Shown here in pieces: positions 50,178-59,075 of a stretch of DNA of 64,000 bases. A program made the translations under genes and the position numbers. Every line of letters starts with the position of its first letter. The stretch's first letter is position 1. The notes beneath the pieces are model-generated. The model searched no databases, had not been told where the DNA came from, and saw only the letters and a list, made by a program, of their open reading frames with translations. The DNA comes from CAVSRC01 sp963798195 (GTDB lineage Bacteria > Pseudomonadota > Alphaproteobacteria > Rhizobiales > Kaistiaceae): positions 124,001-188,000 of the forward strand of contig CAWCSF010000004.1 in the NCBI GenBank assembly GCA_963798195.1, in the 5' to 3' direction.

Positions 50178-50978
50178 ATGTACGAAACCAATTACCACCG
50201 CGCCAAGACGCTGGCCGAAGCCGCGAGCCTTTTCGGCGATGCAGGCGAGGGCAAGTACCTCTCCGGCGGCCAGACCCTCATTCCGACGATGAAGCAGCGC
50301 TTGGCCGCGCCGTCGGATGTGATCGACATCAGCGGTCTTGCGGAACTGAAGGGCATCTCCGCCAGCAGCACCGAAGTAACCATCGGCGCGGCCTCCACGC
50401 ACGCTTCGGTGTTTGTTTCCGACGCGGTTAAGAAGGCCATCCCCGCGCTGGCCGAACTCGCCGGCATGATTGGCGATCCGGCGGTGCGCGAGATGGGCAC
50501 CATCGGCGGCTCGCTCGCCAACAACGATCCGGCGGCCGACTATCCGGCGGCGGCGCTGGCTTTGGGCGCGACCATCCACACCGATAAGCGCGCGATTCCC
50601 GCGGCCGACTTCTTCACCGGCCTGTTCTCCACCGCTCTGGAGGAGGGCGAGATCGTCACCAAGGTGACCTTCCCGATCCCTGCCAAGGCGGCGTACCAGA
50701 AATTCCGCAACCCGGCCTCGCGTTACGCCATGGCCGGCGTCTTCGTCGCACAGATGAAGGATGGGGCCATCCGCGTCGGCGTGACGGGCGCTGGTTCGAG
50801 CGGTGTCTTCCGCGCCGACGGCATCGAGCAGGCGCTGACCAAGGCGTGGTCGCCGGCATCGGTGGATGAAGTCACCATCGATGAGAGCGGCATGCTGTCG
50901 GATATTCACGGCTCCGCCGCCTATCGTGCCAACCTCGTCAAGGTGATGGCAAAGCGCGCGGTCGCCGCCGCAGGCTAG
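50178..50978 (+). CDS. coxM: CoxM-type FAD-binding medium subunit
   Basis: FAD subunit of a molybdenum hydroxylase (266 residues). FAD-binding motifs are Y-L-S-G-G-Q-T-L-I-P-T-M-K and T-I-G-G-S-L-A-N-N-D-P-A-A-D-Y-P-A. ATG 50178 follows GAGGGGG; the open frame upstream overlaps coxS. In most clusters a coxL gene is adjacent, but here an MFS gene follows. The form II large subunit at the left edge of the window is the only candidate seen. Confidence 0.95.
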   Translation: MYETNYHRAKTLAEAASLFGDAGEGKYLSGGQTLIPTMKQRLAAPSDVIDISGLAELKGISASSTEVTIGAASTHASVFVSDAVKKAIPALAELAGMIGDPAVREMGTIGGSLANNDPAADYPAAALALGATIHTDKRAIPAADFFTGLFSTALEEGEIVTKVTFPIPAKAAYQKFRNPASRYAMAGVFVAQMKDGAIRVGVTGAGSSGVFRADGIEQALTKAWSPASVDEVTIDESGMLSDIHGSAAYRANLVKVMAKRAVAAAG

Positions 50979-50995
50979 GGCCGGCGAGGCGGCAT

Positions 50996-52174
50996 GTGAT
51001 CACCGGCCGCCTCGTCTTTCTCGTCGGTCTGTCGCAACTCGTCTGCTGGGGCATCTCCTACTATCTCATCGGCGTGTTTGCCGATCCGATCGGTGCGGAG
51101 CTCGGCTGGTCTCGCGCCCTGGTCTTCGGCGGCTTCTCGTCCGCGCTCGTCGTGATGGGCCTGAGTTCCGCCGCTGTCGGTCGCGCCATCGACCGGCACG
51201 GCGGGCGTATCGTCATGACCGCCGGCAGCGTGCTCATCGCGCTTGGCTGCGTCCTGCTCAGCCTGACCAACGGCGTCGTGCTGTATTTCGCCGCTTGGCT
51301 GTGCCTCGGCCTTGCCATGCGCATGACGCTCTACGATGCGGCCTTTGCGGCGCTGACGCGGATCGCCGGCCCGCGCGCCCGCTTGCCGATCTCGCAGGTC
51401 ACGTTGCTCGGCGGCCTCGCCTCGACGGCGTTCTGGCCGATTGGCTATGCGCTGATCGAACGGCTCGGCTGGCGTGGTGCGCTGTGGGTCTATGCCGTGC
51501 TGGCCCTCGCCATGGTGCCGATTTATCTGATGTTGCCGGCCGAGCGCTACGCCGCGCCGCCGCCCGTAGAGCCGCATGGCCAGCCGACGGTCGCCACGGC
51601 CGCGCCGCCGGCCACCCGCAATTGGCCTGCGATCCTCTACCTGCTGATTATGACCGTAGCAGCCGTGGTGAACTCGGCGCTGTCGGCGCACATGATCCCG
51701 CTTCTGGTGGCGCTGGGCGTCGCCCCGGTCGCCGCCGTTGGCTTCGCCACGCTACGCGGCATAGGTCAGTCGTCGGCTCGCCTCGGCGAAGTCCTGTTCG
51801 GCCGCCGCCTGTCGCCGTTCTCGCTGGCGGTCATTGCCACAGGCGCCGTGCCGGTCGCTTTGCTCTTTGCATTCTTTGCGGGTGTCTCGAGCTTCGCCGC
51901 GGTGGCCTTCGCCTTCGTCTACGGTGCCGGCAACGGCCTGCTGACCATCGCCCGAGGCACGTTGCCGCTCGTTTTGTTCGATGTCCGCGCCTACGGCGCC
52001 ACGGTCGGGCGGCTGTTGGCGCCGGGCTTCTATCTCTCGGCTCTGGCGCCGCTGGCCTATGCGCTGGCCATCGAGCGCTTCGGCGCCAACGCCGCCGTCG
52101 CGATCGCTCTTGTGCTGGCGCTTGCCGTGGTGGCGGCGGCGGTCCTTCTGCGCCGCCGGGCGGTAGAGCGCTAG
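50996..52174 (+). CDS. MFS transporter, 12 spans
   Basis: Major facilitator of 392 residues with about twelve hydrophobic segments in two halves. The loop between spans 2 and 3 carries a motif A-like G-R-A-I-D-R-H-G-G-R. The start is GTG 50996, because the nearby ATG 50994 is followed directly by a stop. It begins 17 bases after coxM, so it may be co-transcribed and could import that enzyme's substrate, but this is inference. Its stop overlaps the glucokinase stop. Confidence 0.85.
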   Translation: MITGRLVFLVGLSQLVCWGISYYLIGVFADPIGAELGWSRALVFGGFSSALVVMGLSSAAVGRAIDRHGGRIVMTAGSVLIALGCVLLSLTNGVVLYFAAWLCLGLAMRMTLYDAAFAALTRIAGPRARLPISQVTLLGGLASTAFWPIGYALIERLGWRGALWVYAVLALAMVPIYLMLPAERYAAPPPVEPHGQPTVATAAPPATRNWPAILYLLIMTVAAVVNSALSAHMIPLLVALGVAPVAAVGFATLRGIGQSSARLGEVLFGRRLSPFSLAVIATGAVPVALLFAFFAGVSSFAAVAFAFVYGAGNGLLTIARGTLPLVLFDVRAYGATVGRLLAPGFYLSALAPLAYALAIERFGANAAVAIALVLALAVVAAAVLLRRRAVER

Positions 52175-53193
52175 TTCCCCCAGCGCCGGCCCGTCAACTC
52201 CACGCCGAAACGGGATGGTGCGCGCGCAAACGCGGCGATACCGGAAAGCGCTGCATCTTCCTTGATGATGATCGAGGTCGCCATACGGTCCATGAGCTTT
52301 TCGTGCGGCCACTTGGCGATGAATGCTTCGCGGAAAGCGCCGGACTTGAGCACCCGCGCGATCTTCGTGCTGATGCCGCCGGCGAGGAACACGCCGCCGC
52401 TTGCCATGAAGATCAGCGCCAGGTTGCCGGCGACCCGGCCGAGGTGGGTGGCGAAGAGATTGAGCGTTTCGGCCGCCTGCTCGTTGGAGCCGGCGAGCCC
52501 GGCCGTGGTCACCTCTTCCGGCGTCGTCAACTCTGCCTTCATGCCGTCGGCCGCCGCTACCGCGCGGTAAAGCCGCACCATGCCGGAGCCGCAGAGCAGC
52601 GTTTCAGCGCCGACGCGTCCGCCCTGCCGCTCGATATGCGGCCACACCTCGAAGTCGCGCGCGCTCACCGGCGACAGGTCGACGTGCCCGCCTTCTCCGG
52701 GGACAGGCACGAACATGTCGCGCGTCTGGATCAGTGCGCCGGCGCCCAGCCCCGTACCGGGGCCGACCACCACGCGCGCGCCTTCCTCGGTCATGGAGCC
52801 GCCGCCGATCGGGTCGATATCGGCGGCAGTGAGACTTGGCAGCGCCAGCGACTGCGCCTCGAAATCGTTGAGCAGCACCATTTCGCTGAAGCCGAACCGT
52901 GCCACGGATTTTTTTGGCTCGACCAGCCAAGGACAGTTGGTGAGCTGCACGGCGTCGCCGGCGATCGGCCCCGCCAGCGCCAGCATCGCCGATTTCGGCT
53001 TGGCGCCGCCTTTGTTGATCACGACCGCTTCGATTGCATCGTCGATGGTCGGAAAGCCGGCGGTATGGACGTTGGGAAAGCGCTGTGCCTCCGACGTGGC
53101 GTCCGGCACCAGCGAGAAACGCGCGTTGGTGCCGCCGATGTCGCCGATGAGCACCGGGAAGGGAAGCTGGTCGAGGTGCCGGCTACCGCTCAT
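52171..53193 (-). CDS. glk: glucokinase Glk
   Basis: ATP-dependent glucose kinase of the Glk (ROK-less) family (340 residues). The phosphate-1 motif is V-L-I-G-D-I-G-G-T-N-A-R-F. The glucose-binding/catalytic region has L-A-L-A-G-P-I-A-G-D and L-L-N-D-F-E-A-Q-S-L-A. V-V-G-P-G-T-G-L-G-A-G is the adenosine-side glycine motif, and G-G-V-F-L-A-G-G-I follows. Transcribed after the nucleoside permease gene nupQ with 110 bases between. It could phosphorylate glucose released by the glg operon enzymes. Confidence 0.95.
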   Translation of the reverse strand: MSGSRHLDQLPFPVLIGDIGGTNARFSLVPDATSEAQRFPNVHTAGFPTIDDAIEAVVINKGGAKPKSAMLALAGPIAGDAVQLTNCPWLVEPKKSVARFGFSEMVLLNDFEAQSLALPSLTAADIDPIGGGSMTEEGARVVVGPGTGLGAGALIQTRDMFVPVPGEGGHVDLSPVSARDFEVWPHIERQGGRVGAETLLCGSGMVRLYRAVAAADGMKAELTTPEEVTTAGLAGSNEQAAETLNLFATHLGRVAGNLALIFMASGGVFLAGGISTKIARVLKSGAFREAFIAKWPHEKLMDRMATSIIIKEDAALSGIAAFARAPSRFGVELTGRRWGN

Positions 53194-53303
53194 GCCGCTT
53201 CGTCCAGGCGGGAGGACCCGTGTGGTTGCGCGATCACGATGGCGGCAGTCTTCCGGTTGGGCGCAATCGCCGGCGCCCTGGCAGCGTTGATGTCGGGCAC
53301 GCG

Positions 53304-54614
53304 CTAGTCCTTGATATAGGGCTTGCCGTCGGCCGCCGGCGGGCGCGCCCGGCCGATCAGCCCGGCGACCAGGACGATGGTTGCGATATACGGCGCCATC
53401 GCCAGGAATTCCGAGGGGATCGGCGTGCCGAGGATCGCGAGCTTCTGCTGCAGCGAGTCCGCGAAGCCGAAGACCAGGGCGGCCATCAGCGCGCCAACCG
53501 GGTGCCAGCGGCCGAAAATCATCGCGGCAAGGCCGATGAAGCCGCGTCCACCGGTCATGTTGTCGTCGAAGCGCCCGACCGAACCCAGCGTGAACCAGGC
53601 ACCACCGAAGCCGGCGACCATGCCGCCGATGATGACGTTGATGTAGCGCAGCCGATAGACGTTGATGCCGAGCGTATCAGCCGCCTCCGGGTGCTCGCCG
53701 ACGGCGCGGGCGCGCAGGCCCCAGCGTGTGTGGAAGAGGTAGTAGGTCGCCACCGCGACCATGATCAGCGCGCCATAGACGAAGATGGTCTGTTGGAAGA
53801 GAACCGGCCCTATGAAAGGCAAGTCGCTGAGGAACGGTATGTCGATCGAGCGGAAAACCGGCGCGTTGTTCAGAAAGCGGTAGTGCGTCAGCACCTGGCT
53901 GGACATGTAGGCGGTCAGCCCGAGCACCAGCAGGTTGATGGCAACGCCGGCGATGATCTGGTCGACGCGATAGGTCACCACCAGCAAAGCCAGAAGCCCG
54001 CCGAACAGTCCGCCGACGAGGACGGCGGCGACGAGCCCGATGGCGCCGCCAAAAGCCGGCAGGGCGATGCCCAGTTGCGGGCCGAGCACGTTGGCGGCGA
54101 ACGACCCGACCACGGCGCCGGTGAATGCGCCGGACAGCAGCATTCCCTCGATGGCGATGTTCACCACCGCCACGCGCTCACAGAGCACGCCAGCGAGTCC
54201 GCCAAGCGCGATCGGCACGGCGCGCACGATCGTCGACTGCAGCATGCCGGTGAGAGAGAACGATTTGCCGGCGGTCGCCCACACCAGGAATGCGGTCACC
54301 ACCAGCAGCAGGCCGATGCCGAAGAGCAGGCTCGACCAGCGCGCCCCACCACGCATGAACATGCGCACGCCGAAGAATGCCAGCAGCGCCGCGACGACAT
54401 AGGCGTAAGGGCCGGCCGGCACGACCAGGTTGCCGATGGGAAAGGCGTCGCTGCCCGTCGCCAGGCGGAAGGTCGCCACGCCCGCGGTCGGCACCGCGAA
54501 TACGAGCGCGACCAGCACGGCCAGCGCCAGCAGCATCCAGCCGACCGTCAAGGTCTGCCGGCGCCTCACGTGATCAAGCGCATGATGGTCTATCGTGTCG
54601 GTTGCCATCGCCAT
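53304..54614 (-). CDS. nupQ: nucleoside ABC transporter permease (NupQ/YufQ type)
   Basis: Branched-type (BPD_transp_2) permease of 436 residues. The conserved core reads E-R-V-A-V-V-N-I-A-I-E-G-M-L-L-S-G-A, then Y-R-V-D-Q-I-I-A-G-V-A-I-N and G-G-R-G-F-I-G-L-A-A-M-I-F-G-R-W-H-P-V-G. An extra N-terminal region of about 110 residues with three or four hydrophobic segments makes it longer than the common 300-320. It is last in the bmp-nupO-nupP-nupQ operon, starting 3 bases after nupP. Confidence 0.93.
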   Translation of the reverse strand: MAMATDTIDHHALDHVRRRQTLTVGWMLLALAVLVALVFAVPTAGVATFRLATGSDAFPIGNLVVPAGPYAYVVAALLAFFGVRMFMRGGARWSSLLFGIGLLLVVTAFLVWATAGKSFSLTGMLQSTIVRAVPIALGGLAGVLCERVAVVNIAIEGMLLSGAFTGAVVGSFAANVLGPQLGIALPAFGGAIGLVAAVLVGGLFGGLLALLVVTYRVDQIIAGVAINLLVLGLTAYMSSQVLTHYRFLNNAPVFRSIDIPFLSDLPFIGPVLFQQTIFVYGALIMVAVATYYLFHTRWGLRARAVGEHPEAADTLGINVYRLRYINVIIGGMVAGFGGAWFTLGSVGRFDDNMTGGRGFIGLAAMIFGRWHPVGALMAALVFGFADSLQQKLAILGTPIPSEFLAMAPYIATIVLVAGLIGRARPPAADGKPYIKD

Positions 54615-54617
54615 GGT

Positions 54618-55748
54618 CTATCGCCCCATCTGCGCTCGGAAGGCCCATGGGAACGCGGCGCGCATGAGCATCGGCGCTGCGATGAAGATGATGATCAGAG
54701 CCTGGATGATGCCGATAAGGTCGAGGCTGACGCCCGCGCTCACCTGCATCTGGCGCCCGCCCGCCTCGAGCGCGCCGAACAGCAGTCCGGCGAGCAGCAC
54801 GCCGACAGGATGCGATCGCCCGAGCAAAGCCACGGCGATGGCGTCGAAGCCAAGTCCGCCGGAGAAGTTGGGCGATGCCCGCCCGAGCACGCCCAGCACC
54901 TGGTTGGCGCCGGCGAGGCCCGCCAGCGCACCGGCGAGCGCCATCACCACGATGATGATCATCGTCGCGTTCATGCCGGCATAGCGCGCCGCGTCCGGAT
55001 TGAGCCCGGCGGCGCGGAATTCGAAGCCAATGGTGGTGCGGAAGAGCAGCCAGTACACGAAGGCGACCATCAGCACGGCGAGGATCAGCCCTCCGTGGAT
55101 GCGCAGGCTCGGGTCGAGCCAGCCAAGCAACTGGGGCAGTGCGGCGCTGTCCAGGATCGATTTCGAGATCGGATCGCTGCGGCCCGGGCGCTGGATCGGC
55201 GGGTTGCGCAACAGATAGTCCATCAGGCGCATGGCCGTGAGGTTGAGCATGATCGTGGTGATCACCTCATGCGCGCCCGTCACGGCGCGCAGCCAGCCGG
55301 CGATCGATGCCCACAGGGCGCCGGCCAACGCCCCGGCGAGCAGCGCCAGCGGCATGTGGATGGCCCACGGCAGGCCGCTGAAGGAAAAGCCGGCGACGAC
55401 GGCGGCGATGCCGCCGACGATCACCTGGCCCTCCGCACCGATGTTGAAGAGGCCGGCGCGGAAGCCGAGTGCGATGCCCAGTCCGGCAAGCGTCAGTGGA
55501 ACGGCGGCGGTCAGCGTCTCCGAGATGGCGTAAACTGAGCCGAGCGAGCCGCTGAACAGGGCAACGTATGACTTGCCGATATTGCTGATATCGACGCCTG
55601 TCGCAAACATGACGATGGCGCCGAGGATCAGCGCCAGAACAACCGCCAGGATCGGCACGACGAGGAGCTGCTCGACGTCGAATCGCGACACGACGGCGCG
55701 ATTGAGCACTTCCTCCGAGAGCGTCTCCTGCTTGATGTAGTCGCTCAC
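54618..55748 (-). CDS. nupP: nucleoside ABC transporter permease (NupP/YufP type)
   Basis: Second permease of the BMP-type nucleoside importer (376 residues, about nine spans). Family landmarks are F-N-I-G-A-E-G-Q-V-I-V-G-G-I, A-H-E-V-I-T-T-I-M-L-N, and F-S-G-G-L-G-F-D-A-I-A-V-A-L-L-G-R-S-H-P-V-G. The start overlaps the end of nupO (4 bases), indicating coupled translation. It pairs with NupQ in the membrane. Confidence 0.94.
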   Translation of the reverse strand: MSDYIKQETLSEEVLNRAVVSRFDVEQLLVVPILAVVLALILGAIVMFATGVDISNIGKSYVALFSGSLGSVYAISETLTAAVPLTLAGLGIALGFRAGLFNIGAEGQVIVGGIAAVVAGFSFSGLPWAIHMPLALLAGALAGALWASIAGWLRAVTGAHEVITTIMLNLTAMRLMDYLLRNPPIQRPGRSDPISKSILDSAALPQLLGWLDPSLRIHGGLILAVLMVAFVYWLLFRTTIGFEFRAAGLNPDAARYAGMNATMIIIVVMALAGALAGLAGANQVLGVLGRASPNFSGGLGFDAIAVALLGRSHPVGVLLAGLLFGALEAGGRQMQVSAGVSLDLIGIIQALIIIFIAAPMLMRAAFPWAFRAQMGR

Positions 55749-57262
55749 CGCCCACCTCCCGGGCCAGCGCCGGCCATCGCCAGGCCGATCTCGCCGACAC
55801 TCGCTTCGCCCGCCGCGAAGGCCCCGGCGATCCGCCCGCGGAACATCACCAGGATGCGGTCCGACAGCGCAAGGATCTCATCGAGCTCGGTCGAGACCAG
55901 CAGCACGCCGACCCCGGCGTCTCGCGCTTCGATGATGCGCTTGTGGATGTACTCGATCGAGCCGACGTCGAGACCGCGTGTCGGCTGCGATGCAATCACC
56001 AGTTTCACGTCGCGGGCGAGCTCGCGCGCTACCACCAGTTTCTGCTGGTTGCCGCCGGAGAGATGGTCCGCAAGGCTGTAGATCGAGGGCGTGCGCACAT
56101 CGAAATCGATCACGTTTTTGACGCACACCTTGTGCACGTCTTTCCAGCGAAGCCTGATGCCGCTGGAGAACCTGTCGTCGTAATAGCTGTCGAGAACCAT
56201 GTTCTCGGCAATGTCGAACTCACCGATCATGCCCGAGCGCTGGCGGTCTTCCGGGATGTGAGCGATGCCGAGCTTGTGGCGCACGCGCGCCGACGCCTTG
56301 GTGATGTCCGTGCCGAGAAAGGAGACCGCGCCGCGCGCCGGTTCGCGCAGGCCCGTCAGCGCCTCGACCAGCTCCGTCTGCCCGTTGCCCTGCACGCCGG
56401 CGATGCCGACCACTTCGCCTTCATGCACCGTCAGGTCGATGCCGTTGACAGCCACTTCATCGCGCTCGTTGGCGACTGACAGGCCCTTCACTTCGATCAG
56501 CGGCCTGCCCGGTGTGGCCGGTTTCTTTTCGACGTCGAAGTTGACCGGGCGGCCGACCATCATCTCGGCGAGTTCCGCCTCCGTCGCGGTCTTCGGGTCT
56601 GCCTCGCCGACGATCTTGCCGCCACGCAGCACGTTGATGCGGTCGGCGACCTCGATCACTTCGTGCAGCTTGTGTGTGATGAAGACCAGCGCCTTGCCGG
56701 CGTCGCGCAGCGACTTCACGATCCCGAAGAAGTCGTGAACCTCCTGCGGGGTCAGCACAGCAGTCGGCTCGTCGAAGATGAGCACGCTGGCGGAGCGGAA
56801 GAGAACCTTGATGATCTCGACACGCTGCTGGATGCCGACCGGGATCTCCTCGATCAGCGCGTCGGGATCGACCTCCAGCCCGTGCTCGGCGCTGATCTTG
56901 GTAACCTGCTCGCGGGCCGTCTTCAGGTCGAGATGGTCGAGCGCGCCGGTCGGCTCGACGCCAAGCACGACGTTCTCGGCGACGGTGAACACAGGCACCA
57001 GCATGAAATGCTGATGGACCATGCCGATGCCGGCGTGGATCGCCTCCTTGGCGTCGTGAAAGTAAGTCGGTTTGCCATCGATGAGAATCTCGCCCTCGTC
57101 CGGGCGATAGAGCCCGCTGAGGACGTTCATCAGGGTCGATTTGCCGGCGCCGTTCTCGCCGAGCAGGCCGAGGATTTCCCCGGCGCGGATCTTCAGGTTG
57201 ACGTCTGAGTTTGCGACGACGTCACCGAACCGCTTGGTGATGCCCCGTAGTTCGATATCCAA
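55745..57262 (-). CDS. nupO: nucleoside ABC transporter ATPase with two nucleotide-binding domains (NupO/YufO type)
   Basis: Double ATPase of 505 residues. The first half has G-E-N-G-A-G-K-S-T (Walker A), a variant signature region I-P-V-G-I-Q-Q-R-V-E-I and L-I-F-D-E-P-T-A-V-L-T. The second half has a degenerate Walker A (A-G-V-Q-G-N-G-Q-T-E-L), signature L-S-G-G-N-Q-Q-K and A-S-Q-P-T-R-G-L-D. A weak second site is usual in RbsA-like proteins. The start is a TTG at 57262: the conserved L-D-I-E-L-R-G-I-T-K-R-F begins there and no in-frame ATG fits. A strong stem-loop separates it from bmp. Confidence 0.93.
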   Translation of the reverse strand: MDIELRGITKRFGDVVANSDVNLKIRAGEILGLLGENGAGKSTLMNVLSGLYRPDEGEILIDGKPTYFHDAKEAIHAGIGMVHQHFMLVPVFTVAENVVLGVEPTGALDHLDLKTAREQVTKISAEHGLEVDPDALIEEIPVGIQQRVEIIKVLFRSASVLIFDEPTAVLTPQEVHDFFGIVKSLRDAGKALVFITHKLHEVIEVADRINVLRGGKIVGEADPKTATEAELAEMMVGRPVNFDVEKKPATPGRPLIEVKGLSVANERDEVAVNGIDLTVHEGEVVGIAGVQGNGQTELVEALTGLREPARGAVSFLGTDITKASARVRHKLGIAHIPEDRQRSGMIGEFDIAENMVLDSYYDDRFSSGIRLRWKDVHKVCVKNVIDFDVRTPSIYSLADHLSGGNQQKLVVARELARDVKLVIASQPTRGLDVGSIEYIHKRIIEARDAGVGVLLVSTELDEILALSDRILVMFRGRIAGAFAAGEASVGEIGLAMAGAGPGGGR

Positions 57263-57300
57263 GACCGGATGCCCCGCCCGCGTTCGCCCCGAGGGTGGTT

Positions 57301-57328
57301 CCCGCCGCGTCCGGGCGGACGCGGCGGG
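57301..57328 (-). other. strong intercistronic stem-loop between bmp and nupO
   Basis: CCCGCCGCGTCC (57301-57312), loop GGGC, GGACGCGGCGGG (57317-57328): a perfect 12-bp GC-rich stem. It lies 28 bases after the bmp stop and about 40 before the nupO start. No T-run follows on the minus strand. It therefore looks like an mRNA 3'-end protector that keeps the abundant binding-protein transcript above that of the transporter core. Confidence 0.75.
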
Positions 57329-57355
57329 CGCTCAGTATGCCGCTCGAGGCGCGGC

Positions 57356-58384
57356 CTACATCTTCACGTCGACTTTGCCGTCGATGATCTGCTGCTTGAG
57401 TGCGTCGATCTCCGCCTTGAGTTCCGCCGGAACGGCGCCGTCGAGGTCGTGATAGGACGCCAGGCCAACGCCGTCGTTGGCGAGCGTGCCGACAGTGACG
57501 CCGCCCTTGAACGTGCCGTCCTTGGCCTCTTTGATGGCCTCAATCACCGTCGAGTCCATCCGCTTCAGCACGGAAGTCAGGAACACGGCCTTGTGCTCCG
57601 GATCGGTGTCGTACTGGTCGACGTCCACGCCGATGATCTTCAGCTTGTCGGCGCCGAGCTCGGTGGCGAGCGCGGCGGAGCCCTGGCCGACAGGACCGGC
57701 GACCGGCATTACGATGTCGGCGCCTTCGTCGTTCAGGTTCTTGGCGAAGTCGCGTCCGTCGGAGAGCGACTCGAAGTTGTTGGTGAAGAGGCCCTCTTTC
57801 TTGCCCGGATCCCAGCCCAACAGCTTAACGTCCTTGCCCTTCTGCTTGTTGTAGTAGGCGACACCGCGCGCCATGCCGTCCATGAAGATGGTGACCGGGG
57901 GGATGTTGACGCCGCCAAAGGTGCCGACAACGCCGCTCTTGGAAACGCCGGCCGCGAGATAGCCAGCGAGGAAGGCCGCTTCGTCGGTCGCGAAGACCTG
58001 GCCGAGTACATTCGGGATGGTCGGGTCATAGGCGAAGTCGACGATCGAGAACTTCTGATCGGGGTTGGCTTCGGCAGCTGCCTTGGTGGCGTCGCCAAGC
58101 AGGAAGCCGACGGTGATGATGATGTCGCAGTCGTCGTTCAGGAACGAGGTGATGTTCGGGACGTAGTCGGTCTCGGCCTTGGACTCGAGCAGCTTGCCAT
58201 CGACGCCCATGCTCTTGGCGTCGGTGACGCCTTTCCAGGCCGTCTGGTTGAAGCCCTTGTCGTCCACGCCGCCCGTGTCGGTGACCTGACAGGCGGTAAA
58301 GGCGGCCGCCGAGCCGCTCATCGCCCCGATCCAGGTGGCGGTGGCGAGTACTGCGAGAGAAACGGAAATGGTCCTGCGGTTCAA
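57356..58384 (-). CDS. bmp: BMP-family nucleoside-binding lipoprotein/periplasmic protein
   Basis: Substrate-binding protein of the PnrA/BMP family (342 residues). A signal peptide (R-R-T-I-S-V-S-L-A-V-L-A-T-A-T-W-I-G-A-M, then S-A-A-A-F-T) is followed by D-T-G-G-V-D-D-K-G-F-N-Q, the hallmark of the family (nucleoside-contacting Asp), and by I-I-G-V-D-V-D-Q-Y. No lipobox Cys is clear at the cleavage site, so a soluble periplasmic form is likely. It is the first gene of the importer operon and diverges from cdd-punA-deoA. Confidence 0.94.
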   Translation of the reverse strand: MNRRTISVSLAVLATATWIGAMSGSAAAFTACQVTDTGGVDDKGFNQTAWKGVTDAKSMGVDGKLLESKAETDYVPNITSFLNDDCDIIITVGFLLGDATKAAAEANPDQKFSIVDFAYDPTIPNVLGQVFATDEAAFLAGYLAAGVSKSGVVGTFGGVNIPPVTIFMDGMARGVAYYNKQKGKDVKLLGWDPGKKEGLFTNNFESLSDGRDFAKNLNDEGADIVMPVAGPVGQGSAALATELGADKLKIIGVDVDQYDTDPEHKAVFLTSVLKRMDSTVIEAIKEAKDGTFKGGVTVGTLANDGVGLASYHDLDGAVPAELKAEIDALKQQIIDGKVDVKM

Positions 58385-58667
58385 ATGACCCTCCTACATG
58401 TTGACTCAGGCAAATCGGCGAAATCGCCGCTTCCCTTCGGGCCGCGCCGGCTGCACACCGGAGCCCTTCCCGGCAAGGGCCTGAAGTAACTCTCGCATTT
58501 TCACCTGCGAACGCCAAGCCGGGTTTGACCCGCCGCAATGCCCCGTGACGGGTCATGGCAAAGGCGCTACAAAAACATTCAAGAGCCTGCCACGGTCAGC
58601 AGCGACGGCTGCCGGCGGCGCCCCGGAAAGGCGGGCGATCAAACGGGTACCTGAGGGGGACGCGCTG
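58385..58667. promoter_or_regulatory. divergent promoter region between bmp and cdd
   Basis: 283 bases with no supported gene. It should hold promoters for both the importer and the salvage operons. TGACCCG at 58526-58532 and CGGGTCA at 58549-58555 form a 7-bp inverted repeat with a 16-base spacer, a possible operator. GAGGGGGA lies about 10 bases ahead of the cdd ATG. Confidence 0.45.
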
Positions 58668-59075
58668 ATGGACAGGCAGCTCTTCGACAGGGCGAAGGCG
58701 GTGCGCGACCGCGCCCATGCCCCCTACTCGAAGTTTCACGTCGGTGCCGCGCTTAGGACGGAAGGCGGCGAAGTCTTCGCCGGCGCCAATGTCGAAAACG
58801 CCTCCTATCCCGAAGGCTGGTGCGCCGAAACCTCGGCCATCGCCCACATGATAGCCGCCGGTAGTGACGGCACGGCGCGGCGGATCTCAGCCGTTTCCGT
58901 GGTAGCCGACCGCATCGGCGGGCGGCTGACGACGCCCTGCGGCGGTTGCCGCCAGCGCCTCGCAGAGTTCGCCGGCCCCGATACGCCGATCGATGTCATC
59001 GATCCATCGGGCGGGGGCGAGACCTTCACCATGCGCGAGCTGCTGCCCGCCGCCTTCGATATGGAAAGCAAGTGA
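58668..59075 (+). CDS. cdd: cytidine deaminase
   Basis: Converts (deoxy)cytidine to (deoxy)uridine. The 135-residue homotetrameric-type enzyme has Y-S-K-F-H-V-G-A-A-L, N-V-E-N-A-S-Y, the catalytic zinc motif W-C-A-E-T-S-A-I and T-P-C-G-G-C-R-Q, giving three zinc Cys and the proton-shuttling Glu. The start ATG follows GAGGGGGA. The stop shares one base with the punA ATG (TGATG). Confidence 0.96.
   Translation: MDRQLFDRAKAVRDRAHAPYSKFHVGAALRTEGGEVFAGANVENASYPEGWCAETSAIAHMIAAGSDGTARRISAVSVVADRIGGRLTTPCGGCRQRLAEFAGPDTPIDVIDPSGGGETFTMRELLPAAFDMESK

Noticed and set aside
53194..53303. Possible tiny hydrophobic peptide (about 22 residues) ending at 53307 on the plus strand.
   Set aside because: No ribosome-binding site and it is only the end of a shadow frame. 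The gap between glk and nupQ is better treated as non-coding.
53220..55538. 772-codon plus-strand frame over the nucleoside permease genes.
   Set aside because: The translation is low-complexity His/Asp/Gln/Arg, the mirror of hydrophobic permease codons. The minus-strand genes are clear.
58526..58555. TGACCCG...CGGGTCA as a firm operator.
   Set aside because: Only 7 bases per arm in a GC-rich region; noted in the intergenic entry but too weak for a separate call.
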